From Paenibacillus piri (GTDB lineage Bacteria > Bacillota > Bacilli > Paenibacillales > NBRC-103111): 64,000 nucleotides of DNA. The stretch is taken from contig NZ_SMRT01000003.1 in assembly GCF_004354045.1 (NCBI RefSeq), positions 389,298 to 453,297 of the forward strand, written 5' to 3'. Below the pieces are notes generated by a model. It was given only the letters and a program-made list of their open reading frames with translations, did no database searches and was not told where the DNA came from. The translations under genes were made by a program, and so were the position numbers. Below are positions 57,295 through 64,000 of this stretch, piece after piece; the first letter of the stretch is position 1, and every line of letters starts with the position of its first letter.

Positions 57295-57422
57295 GAAGTT
57301 AAAACAAGCGCGGAAATGGATCGTAAAAGCAAAGAAACGCTTGAAACGAAGAAATTGGCGGGAAAAAGTGAAGGCGGGGACAGGAATAGACCCCCTAGTC
57401 TGCCGGAAGTGCGAGTGATAGA

Positions 57423-57615
57423 ATGGATGATGGAGATCCGGAAGTACCGCCGCAGTTTACCTGTGAGGTTAGTGGGGGAAATGTACCCTGAGTATTACAA
57501 GGGTGTGCATGGATATGAATACCGGATCGAAGACCGTGCAGTAAAGAAAGAGGTAGAAGTAAAGCAGAAGGTAGAAATGGGTATGGGGTGGAAAAGCGAT
57601 AGCGGTCGCCTTTGA
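57423..57615 (+). pseudogene. Small CxxC-type protein of R3b, frameshifted
   Basis: Begins MDDGDPEVPPQFTCE like the R3a copy; a small deletion relative to R3a after GTTAGTGGGGGA shifts the frame, beyond which MYPEYYKGVHGYEYRIEDR and VKKEVEVKQK continue to a stop at 57615. The second Cys of the CxxC is lost (VS). A longer open frame from 57262 exists only by reading in from the A module. Confidence 0.5.
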
Positions 57616-57724
57616 AATCGTGTCAATACCGCTACATACATTCAATGGGACACGATTTCAACAGCGATTGGAACCCCATACCCATTTCCCTCCCAGCGCA
57701 CCAACGTATTGTTAGAACCAAGGA

Positions 57725-57755
57725 CCGTCAGGGCGAACTTCCCTGACGGTTTTTC
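57725..57755 (+). terminator. Intrinsic terminator at the end of R3b
   Basis: CCGTCAGGG/CCCTGACGG, perfect 9-bp stem, 7-nt loop, followed by TTTTTCTT. Confidence 0.85.
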
Positions 57756-57758
57756 TTA

Positions 57759-57795
57759 AATGATAGAAAGCTTCAGCGCCGCTGAAAACTTATAA
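57759..57795 (+). repeat. Hairpin module B, truncated
   Basis: Left stem arm AATGATAGAAAG, core CAGC-GCC-GCTG and AAAACTTATA are intact; the right arm is missing. It begins 2 bp after the TTTTTCTT of the R3b terminator, the same spacing B modules keep from A modules elsewhere. Confidence 0.7.
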
Positions 57796-57907
57796 AAAAG
57801 ATGTTCACAGCTGCTTGACGAAAATGAAACAATAAATTAAACTATGTTTATAAACTAATTAAAAGTAAGTTAATAATCAATTATCGTATGAAAGCGAGGG
57901 ATGCAGA

Positions 57908-58693
57908 ATGACAATCACCATATATACACCGGACCAACAAGCTATAGGGGAATTTGACGGGGGGAAAATTACGGAGCAAAAACCGATCGGTTTCCCTGGC
58001 GAAGGCTCTGCCGTAAAGGGGATCGGGCCGTTATTTTATTGGGCATGGGCGCATGCGAAGCAGGAAGGCTATATCCCGATGCATCCGCATCAGGCGTTTG
58101 AAATTATCACGTATATGATTCACGGTCAAGCGGAGCATGCCGACACGTTAGGCACACGAAGTATAGTCGGGCCCGGAGGCGCTCAGGTGATGCAGACCGG
58201 ATCCGGGGTATCGCATAGCGAACGTTTCGTCGGTCCGGATTCGGAAGGGTTTCAAATTTGGTTTGAGCCGTATATGCGGGAAGCTTTGCAGCGTCAACCT
58301 GCTTATAACCAATACGATCATGAAGCTTTTCAATCCGCTCAATCGCCGGGGATTACAGTGAAAACCGTTATTGGCAGCGGCTCTCCGGTCAAACTGGTTG
58401 CCGATGTGAAGATGTGGGATGTGGAGCTGGCACAGGGGAGCGCCTACAGCCACGAGCTTAAAGGCGGGAGCTCTCTGGCGGCGCTGGCGATCCGCGGCCG
58501 CGGCGGCTGGTCGCTGGCATCGGATACGAATCGATCGACTGTCGAGTTTAATCCCAAAGACTTCACCGTCATTGCGGCAGAGGCGGGGAAAGGGGAGTCT
58601 GTACGGCTGGCGGCCGGCGAGGAAGGCTTGCGCATCATTCTGATCGAGGTTCCGACAGAGGTGGACTATCCTTTATATAAAAAGAACCGTTAA
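57908..58693 (+). CDS. Pirin family protein
   Basis: 261 residues, bicupin. Metal ligands H59 and H61 (MHPHQAFE), H103 and E105 (GSGVSHSE) match the pirin site, in a context HGQAEHADTLG typical of the family. Bacterial relatives include quercetin 2,3-dioxygenases and redox-sensing regulators; which applies is not visible. A promoter TTGACG-N17-TAAACT lies at 57815-57843; AAAGCGAGGG precedes ATG 57908. Confidence 0.92.
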   Translation: MTITIYTPDQQAIGEFDGGKITEQKPIGFPGEGSAVKGIGPLFYWAWAHAKQEGYIPMHPHQAFEIITYMIHGQAEHADTLGTRSIVGPGGAQVMQTGSGVSHSERFVGPDSEGFQIWFEPYMREALQRQPAYNQYDHEAFQSAQSPGITVKTVIGSGSPVKLVADVKMWDVELAQGSAYSHELKGGSSLAALAIRGRGGWSLASDTNRSTVEFNPKDFTVIAAEAGKGESVRLAAGEEGLRIILIEVPTEVDYPLYKKNR

Positions 58694-58759
58694 GATTGAT
58701 GCCGGTGCAATGATAATCTCCAGGCTGTCTATTCCGAAAAGGGGTTCTGGCATAACAGC

Positions 58760-58795
58760 AAAAACCGGATTGACCCGCGGGTCAATCCGGTTTTT
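58760..58795. terminator. Bidirectional terminator between pirin and the SLH gene
   Basis: A 36-bp perfect palindrome (half AAAAACCGGATTGACCCG) between convergent genes, giving T-runs in both directions. Confidence 0.9.
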
Positions 58796-58818
58796 TTGGA
58801 GAGTGTACTTAAAAAGAA

Positions 58819-60402
58819 TTAGTTAATGAAATTAGCCGCTGTCAACAAACGCTTCAGCATAGTTGCCGATTGAGCGCGGGTTGCTTGCGTATTCGGAGAA
58901 ATTGTCGTATCGGTAACTCCGTCAACAATTCCTGCTTGAACCGCTACAGCCAGTTCGTTTTGAGCCCATACGATTTTGCCGGCGTCAGTAAACTTGGCCA
59001 ACAAGCTCGATTGCTGGGATGCGTCAACCTCAGGTTTAGCGCCAGCATAGCTCAATGCGCGAACAACCATAGCTGCAAGCTCTTCACGGTTGATCGGTTG
59101 GTTCGGACGGAATGTGTTGTCTTCGTAGCCGTCAATGATTTTGGCATTAACAGCGGCTCCGACTACACTGGAGAACCAGTCGCTGGAAGAAACGTCTTTG
59201 AACGAGCTGCTTCCAACGGATTGATCCAATCCTAATGCGCGAACGACCAGCGCGGCAAATTCAGCACGCGTGATATTGCGCTCAGGCTCGAACGAAGTAT
59301 CGGTTACGCCATCGATAACGAGCTTGTTGGCAAGCAGATCGATGTAGCTTTGAGCCCAGTGGCCCTTGCTGTCAGCGAAGCTTTTGTTCAGCTCGATAGC
59401 TGTATAAATGCTGTTGCTGTTGCGTTTGATCTCGGCAACGCCCGTTCCGTCTTCCGTGGAGAACAGGGAAGGCACGAAGCTAAGCTTTTTCGTAGTCGGA
59501 TCATACACGACAGCTGTAGATTGCGAAGAATTCGCTTCTTTCGTCAAAGGAATCGTACGGCTGATGTAATTGCTGCCCAGATCGATTGCTTGCGATGTAC
59601 CGTCAGGTGCCTGACCTGCAAGCGTGAAATCAACGGCATTGCCGATTACAGTCGCGCTCAAGGAAGAAGCGGCCGTATTGATGTCGCTAACGTCAGCTTC
59701 ACTTGCTGCCGCGATGCCGACTTTAATAATCAAGTCATCGACAGTTGTGGAAAGCTTGGTAGCAATGTCTTCCAACGCTAATACATGAAGAGGAAGTGTA
59801 TAAGTCCCTTTGTCGTTGGAAATTTTCAATTTCTTGTTTTTGTCGCTTACGTAGTCCACCAATGCTTTGGCAGGTATCAATGCGACGTCGCCGCTCAGCT
59901 TAAGCTCGACGAGGTCGTATTGGTCGAGAGCATTTTTCAAAGCGTAGGCGTCAATTGTTCCATCGGACGATACGGTAATTGAAGATCCGTTGGCGATGCC
60001 GCCGCCACCGCCGCCGCCACCACCACCGCCGCTGTTGCCGCTGGATGTCGAGTCATAGACACGACCGTAAACGGAGCTTGAAACTTCCTTAAGATCCAGG
60101 TAAGTTTGACGAAGCACGTCTGGCGAGCCGCTGAACGAATAATTGTAGTAAACGCCATCGTATACGTTGTAAGTTGCGCTGGTCGTTGTAGTGCCTACTA
60201 GATTGCCGCTTGGGTCGTAAAAGTTTATTTGCGCGCCTTCAGTAAAAGGAGTGTCGCTGTAAACCGTACCGGAAACGGAATTGTTCTTGTAAGTTAAATT
60301 GCTGAATCCTGTTGCTGCGAATGCAAGCACAGGCATTAACACCGAAATGATGAGCATCATGACGGTCACCTGAGCTGTCTTTTTAACTACCGCTGACTTC
60401 AT
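58819..60402 (-). CDS. Secreted protein with three C-terminal SLH domains
   Basis: 527 residues from ATG 60402. Signal peptide MKSAVVKK... ending AFA, a beta-rich N-terminal region to about 120, a poly-glycine linker (about 123-133), a middle region, then three SLH domains at about 336-385, 400-450 and 465-520 (GHWAQS, ITRAEFAALVVRALGL; INREELAAMVVRALS; ATRAQSATMLKRLL). SLH domains hold proteins to pyruvylated secondary cell-wall polymer. A second in-frame ATG at 60468 has an even stronger AAAGGAGG but adds 22 charged residues ahead of the signal peptide. The 265 bp upstream are AT-rich with no other gene. Confidence 0.85.
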   Translation of the reverse strand: MKSAVVKKTAQVTVMMLIISVLMPVLAFAATGFSNLTYKNNSVSGTVYSDTPFTEGAQINFYDPSGNLVGTTTTSATYNVYDGVYYNYSFSGSPDVLRQTYLDLKEVSSSVYGRVYDSTSSGNSGGGGGGGGGGGIANGSSITVSSDGTIDAYALKNALDQYDLVELKLSGDVALIPAKALVDYVSDKNKKLKISNDKGTYTLPLHVLALEDIATKLSTTVDDLIIKVGIAAASEADVSDINTAASSLSATVIGNAVDFTLAGQAPDGTSQAIDLGSNYISRTIPLTKEANSSQSTAVVYDPTTKKLSFVPSLFSTEDGTGVAEIKRNSNSIYTAIELNKSFADSKGHWAQSYIDLLANKLVIDGVTDTSFEPERNITRAEFAALVVRALGLDQSVGSSSFKDVSSSDWFSSVVGAAVNAKIIDGYEDNTFRPNQPINREELAAMVVRALSYAGAKPEVDASQQSSLLAKFTDAGKIVWAQNELAVAVQAGIVDGVTDTTISPNTQATRAQSATMLKRLLTAANFIN

Positions 60403-60668
60403 GCGGGGCTCACTCCTCCTATCATTGCCTTGTTTAATTTTTTGTAAATCCGCCTTTTTCAAATGCATCTCACCTCCTTTTTCATATATAAAAATAAACA
60501 CTAAAAAATTCGAACGCATTTCTCGGAATCAGTCCGTCCTGTCCCCCTATGTAGGATTGAAAATAGTGGGAATTATGGCGATTTCGTGAAAAATGGCCCG
60601 ACATAATGTGTAATTACCCCGTAAATCCGATGGTGAAACAAGCAGTCGAAAAAAAATAACCGCCCGGA

Positions 60669-60782
60669 GTGAACTCGTTCAGCTTTGCAGAACATCGGGG
60701 AATCAGATGGGGACTCTACCCCACCTGATTCAAGGCCCACCTTAGAGGTGGGGGTCTTAACCCGATAAAGTCGTAATCGGAT
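60669..60782 (+). repeat. R1 dispersed repeat, copy 3
   Basis: 114 bp; hairpins 2-4 as in copy 1. Hairpin 1 carries a mismatch (GTTCAGC/GCAGAAC), as does copy 2. Lies between the SLH gene and the MFS gene. The reverse strand has an open frame through it that recurs in all three copies and is an artefact of the repeat. Confidence 0.85.
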
Positions 60783-60809
60783 GAAGATTATTTGCAAACG
60801 GTGCATTGA

Positions 60810-61982
60810 TTAAATACGGACAGGCTTAAAAGAGCGAAGCGGAAGCATCGTTAATGCTGTCATTAGGCATACAAAAGCGATAAAATAAGGAGAAGTATGG
60901 CTTCTCAAATGCCCGGCAACAATGGGTCCTATAAAGGCGCCGACGGAAAAAGAGATCGACAGAAACGAAAAAATGCGTCCGTACCGGTTCGCGCTCGTCA
61001 AGCTGGCCAGCAAGGAAGCAATGGCGGGATAAATCACGCCTTTGGTCATGCCGATCATGAACAGCGAAACATACATCGGCAGCGGCCAATGAACCGACAA
61101 GCCGAAGAAGATAAGAGCTAAGGCCAAGCTTCCGATGGACGTGCGAAGCAGAGGGGATACGCGGTTTAGAAAAACCATACTTAATGTGACGAGAGCGCCG
61201 AGGCTGACCAGTGAAAAAAGGATGCCCGAAGTTAAAATCGAGCCGTTCGTTTCCTTCATCAAAGGAAGCTCGAAGAATAAGATGCCCTGGGAGCAGGAAA
61301 TGGCGAGCGGCACGCCGAAGAACAACCATGGAATCGGACTGCTTTCGCTGGAAGCCGGCGCACCGGCGGCATCGCCTTGAATCGCTTGTGCGTTATGCGG
61401 CGGCGGAAACAGTTCGGCGGCGGTTTGCGTATACTGCCGTTCTTTAACGCCGAAGATGGCAAGTACGCCGGTGATAATGAGAATCCATCCGAGCAGATGA
61501 AACGATTGCGCGAATCCGAGCTTCGCGACTAGGAATGCGCCTGCAGCCGGGCTAAGCACCGAGGCCATCGTATGCACGAAGCCGTTGCCCGCCATCAGCT
61601 TGCTCTGCTGGACGCTATCTTTGGCGATTTTGGCCAGCAGGGACAAACATGCCGGAGAGAGGAAGGCAAGAACGAAACCGCTGATCGATCTGACGATGAG
61701 CAGGTCCCAGGGATCGGTAACCCGGGATTGTACGAGCAGCACAATTCCTGCTACAATCAGGCTGAACACGATAAACCGTTTGCTGCCGTACTTATCGACA
61801 CCATAGCCTGCAATCAGGTTGCCGGGCAAATGCGTAATCGAATAGACGCCCAGGATGAGTCCGATAAAGGATGGCGCCGCACCCAGCGAGATGGCGAACG
61901 GTGAAAGTATCGGATATTGCGCGTGCAGATCGAAAAAGGCTACGAACATAAACAAATAAAGCCATATAGCGGTTTTCAACAT
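60810..61982 (-). CDS. Major facilitator superfamily transporter
   Basis: About 390 residues, twelve predicted membrane segments; the MFS loop motif between helices 2 and 3 is AGYGVDKYGSKR. Proton-driven exporter or importer; substrate not recognisable, with the drug/sugar efflux subgroup as the best guess. Of ATG 61985 and 61982 the latter is better spaced from GAGGTG. It has no obvious partner genes; it is divergent from the small-membrane-protein genes at 62143. Confidence 0.88.
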   Translation of the reverse strand: MLKTAIWLYLFMFVAFFDLHAQYPILSPFAISLGAAPSFIGLILGVYSITHLPGNLIAGYGVDKYGSKRFIVFSLIVAGIVLLVQSRVTDPWDLLIVRSISGFVLAFLSPACLSLLAKIAKDSVQQSKLMAGNGFVHTMASVLSPAAGAFLVAKLGFAQSFHLLGWILIITGVLAIFGVKERQYTQTAAELFPPPHNAQAIQGDAAGAPASSESSPIPWLFFGVPLAISCSQGILFFELPLMKETNGSILTSGILFSLVSLGALVTLSMVFLNRVSPLLRTSIGSLALALIFFGLSVHWPLPMYVSLFMIGMTKGVIYPAIASLLASLTSANRYGRIFSFLSISFSVGAFIGPIVAGHLRSHTSPYFIAFVCLMTALTMLPLRSFKPVRI

Positions 61983-62142
61983 CATCACCTCAAGTATGAT
62001 CATTAACTACTGCTTATCCGTCTATCATTACTTTTACGTGACAAGCCTTGGGGTTAGTACCATTATTTTCGCGGCAGCCCGACGGAAGGTCATCGCAACG
62101 GACTGCACAAGCTATTATGTTCAGAAAGGCGGATGCCGGCAG

Positions 62143-62298
62143 GTGGATCCATTTATATTGATTTCGGTCATTATCGTTCTTCTTGCTTTGTTCAGACTGC
62201 GTTCGACATACCGCCGCGCGCGGAAAGCCGATCGTTCGGATGAAATTCAGGAGAAGCTGGCCGCGCTGAGAAAAAAACGGAATGAAGACAACAAATAA
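62143..62298 (+). CDS. Small single-pass membrane protein, unknown
   Basis: 51 residues from GTG 62143: one hydrophobic helix (FILISVIIVLLALF, about 4-17) and a highly charged tail with many Arg, Lys and Glu. AAAGGCGG lies 10 nt before the GTG. An upstream ATG (61996) would add 49 residues without family character. Probably co-transcribed with the next two genes. No function recognised. Confidence 0.5.
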   Translation: MDPFILISVIIVLLALFRLRSTYRRARKADRSDEIQEKLAALRKKRNEDNK

Positions 62299-62368
62299 GA
62301 AGGGGTTTTAGTTTCAAGCAAATTTGTTGCTCATTAATATTGAAAAGGTGTAGAGGGAGAGATGAAAT

Positions 62369-62791
62369 TTGGATTTCGTAATGTCTTTTTTGCAGGAACG
62401 CTGGTTTATTATCGTGGCGGCGATCGTTGTGCTGTTTCTCGTCGTACGGATTGTAAAAACGGTCGTCAAATGGGTTATTGTATTGGCGGTACTGGCCGGA
62501 TTGTATTTCTACGGCGCGAGCTATAAGGACCAGCTGCTTGATCTGGGCTCGGTTGTCTCGGCCAATGTAAAAAATCAGGCCGTCTCTGCGTTCTCTAATG
62601 AAATGAAGGATGCGCAGTACAAGCAAAATTCGGATGGCACATTCACCGTCACGACGAAAAGCCTGAAGCTGGATGGCAATCCCGGCTCGAATGAAGTCAA
62701 GGTGACATTCATGAACCAGTCTTTTACGATGAAGCTGGACGATGCGCTGAACGCGCTCATCGAGCAGGCGAAGAAAAACGCGAAGCTGTAA
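62369..62791 (+). CDS. Membrane-anchored hypothetical protein
   Basis: 140 residues from TTG 62369 (behind AGGGAGAG). Two closely spaced hydrophobic segments (about 12-28 and 32-48) followed by a soluble, Lys/Asn-rich domain of about 90 residues. Not recognised. Ends 15 bp before the transglutaminase-like gene, so the two are likely an operon and may act together at the membrane. Confidence 0.65.
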   Translation: MDFVMSFLQERWFIIVAAIVVLFLVVRIVKTVVKWVIVLAVLAGLYFYGASYKDQLLDLGSVVSANVKNQAVSAFSNEMKDAQYKQNSDGTFTVTTKSLKLDGNPGSNEVKVTFMNQSFTMKLDDALNALIEQAKKNAKL

Positions 62792-62806
62792 GGGGAGTTG
62801 AGTCCA

Positions 62807-63967
62807 ATGAGCGAAGCATGGCAGGAGATTAGCGCGGCAAACGGGATTACATTGCTGCTGGCAGCCATTGTGCTCCTATCCGTTATCATGGGGTTAGTCC
62901 GCGGCGCTTCGACCTCGGCCAAACAGTTCCTGCTCATGGCTTCGGAAGGCGCTGCCGTTATTCTCGGGCTTGTCATCGGCTGGAAGCTGGCGAATTGGCT
63001 GTCGCCGCATGTGCAGATGTGGCTGACATCGCTGCAAATTGCCATTCCTTCGCGTGAGCTCGGTTTTTTCGAGCAGATGTATTATACAGGCGTGACCGCG
63101 GTTCGCGATTTTCCGCTGCTCCGCATCGGGATTATTTTCATACTCGGCTATATCATTTCGAAGCAAGTGCTGCTTCGGATTTTCGATTCGATCCTGGTCG
63201 GGTGGACGGTTCGAACCGTAGAGCCGGATCGGCATCATGAGCGCAGCCGCCGGCCTGCCTTGATCAGCAGCCTGGCCGGGGGCGTTATCGGTTGTGTGAT
63301 CGGAGCCGGCCGCGCTCTGCTCGTGATCGCGGCGTTATTTATCGTCGCTTCACTGTTTCCCCAGTCGCCTGCTGCTGCATACATTCAAGCGTCGGACTTG
63401 TACCGGAAGGGCGCGAACGAAATTATCAAGCCGGTAACCGGCGACTTTCTGGCCGACAAGCTGCCGGTGTTTACGAGAGCGGTCGAACAGGAGTTCGCGA
63501 ATATATTGCAGCGCAAATACGAGGTGCTTGACGCCAATGTTCCGGCGGATATCGCCCAGGCGGCAAAGGAAGTGACGGCCAAAGGCAGGACGGACGAGGA
63601 TAAGGCGAGACTGCTTTACAGCTGGGTAGGCACCCGGGTGAAATACGATTGGGATAAAGTGAATTTGTATGAGCAGAAACGAATTTGGAAGGAGCAGACG
63701 CCGGAAGAAACATTTGCGACCAAAAGCGGCGTCTGCATCGATTATTCCCGGCTGTATGCCGTGATGGCCCGTTCGGTCGGGCTTGACGTGAAGGTTGTGA
63801 CCGGCCTGGGCTATGACGGGAGAGGCGGTTACGGTCCGCATGCATGGAACGAGGTTTATATCGCCGATATGCAGAAGTGGGTCCCGTTGGACGCTACTTG
63901 GGTCGCAAGCGGAGGCAATTGGTTCGATCCGCCGAATTTCGATCAAACGCATATCCGGGAGGCTTAA
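62807..63967 (+). CDS. Membrane protein with CvpA-like N-terminus and transglutaminase-like domain
   Basis: 386 residues. Four predicted membrane segments (about 14-30, 46-63, 103-121, 154-180) resemble CvpA-family proteins, then a transglutaminase-like cysteine-protease-fold domain with catalytic triad C309 (GVCIDYS), H344 (GPHAWNEV) and D361 (PLDATW). AGGGGAG lies 9 nt before ATG 62807. Such proteins process or cross-link proteins or act as peptidases; target unknown. 33 bp of non-coding sequence remain after it to the window end. Confidence 0.85.
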   Translation: MSEAWQEISAANGITLLLAAIVLLSVIMGLVRGASTSAKQFLLMASEGAAVILGLVIGWKLANWLSPHVQMWLTSLQIAIPSRELGFFEQMYYTGVTAVRDFPLLRIGIIFILGYIISKQVLLRIFDSILVGWTVRTVEPDRHHERSRRPALISSLAGGVIGCVIGAGRALLVIAALFIVASLFPQSPAAAYIQASDLYRKGANEIIKPVTGDFLADKLPVFTRAVEQEFANILQRKYEVLDANVPADIAQAAKEVTAKGRTDEDKARLLYSWVGTRVKYDWDKVNLYEQKRIWKEQTPEETFATKSGVCIDYSRLYAVMARSVGLDVKVVTGLGYDGRGGYGPHAWNEVYIADMQKWVPLDATWVASGGNWFDPPNFDQTHIREA

Positions 63968-64000
63968 TCCGTAAAGCGGCGTGTCCGCCATGCGGGTAAG

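Larger units (their letters stand above)
57400..57757 (+). repeat. R3b element: small ORF, giant hairpin, terminator
   Basis: Same order as R3a: decayed mini-gene (57423-57615), hairpin with a 15-bp perfect outer stem (57575-57589/57673-57687; AAATGGGTATGGGGT) and a 13-bp inner stem (57612-57624/57649-57661; TTGAAATCGTGTC), tail with TCCCTCCC and CCAAGGAC, then a strong terminator. Stem sequences differ from R3a but pairing is complete. Confidence 0.75.

Noticed and set aside
57262..57615. 117-codon open frame starting MSDRDLN
   Set aside because: Its start lies inside hairpin module A and it reads the R3b mini-gene partly in the wrong frame; the frameshifted mini-gene explains the sequence better.

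Overview
The window reads as a chromosomal segment of a Gram-positive, spore-forming bacterium of the Paenibacillus type. The evidence is a gerQ spore-coat gene, an S-layer-homology (SLH) protein, YesM/YesN-type two-component regulators, membrane-anchored AraC regulators, several CUT1 sugar importers without their own ATPase, a BceRS-BceAB-type peptide-detoxification module, GGAGG-type ribosome sites, sigma-A promoters and a moderate base composition. The genus is an inference from gene content; no rRNA or tRNA gene is present to test it.

Layout. (1) 1-3782: three-gene acid-sugar segment (aldehyde dehydrogenase cut by the left edge, DHDPS-family lyase, enolase-superfamily enzyme), which fits a glucarate-type route to 2-oxoglutarate. 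(2) 4137-11240: AraC membrane regulator, ABC importer and sulfatase. (3) 11565-20655: mannonate-dehydratase-like enzyme, SDR and ABC importer on the minus strand, divergent from a YesM/YesN pair. (4) 20731-30589: DeoR regulator divergent from a nine-gene sugar operon (two dehydrogenases, TIM-barrel isomerase, hydrolase, ROK kinase, importer, SDR). (5) 31044-35105: LacI regulator, 2-hydroxyacid dehydrogenase, RraA-family protein and LDH2-type dehydrogenase. (6) 35109-36832: MDR reductase and gerQ. (7) 37240-41927: BceRS/BceAB-like module with a recognisable BceR box. (8) 42347-43174: aldo/keto reductase. (9) 43302-53958: urea importer urtABCDE divergent from urease ureABC-FGD; both promoters carry exact matches to the TnrA/GlnR consensus, and no ureE is present. 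(10) 54476-63967: ctaB, a SCO1-like protein, a small Toprim protein, pirin, the SLH protein, an MFS transporter, and three membrane or hypothetical genes ending in a CvpA-like/transglutaminase protein.

How it works together: sections 1-5 are sensing, uptake and oxidation modules for plant or algal acid sugars. Each has its own regulator, and all three importers presumably share an MsmX-type ATPase encoded elsewhere. Section 9 couples urea uptake to urea hydrolysis under nitrogen control.

The most unusual content is between the genes. I see four dispersed repeat families. R1 is a 114-bp element with four hairpins, in three nearly identical copies. R2 is a MITE-like family with GAG(A/G)CTGTCGATT ends; one copy has a TTAAG target duplication. 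R3 is a small-ORF plus giant-hairpin plus terminator element in two inverted copies and one tail. The fourth is a mosaic of alternating hairpin modules (A/C and B/B') whose stems differ in sequence but keep pairing. One R3 copy sits exactly between an A and a B module. There is also a 39-bp tandem repeat inside the urt operon.
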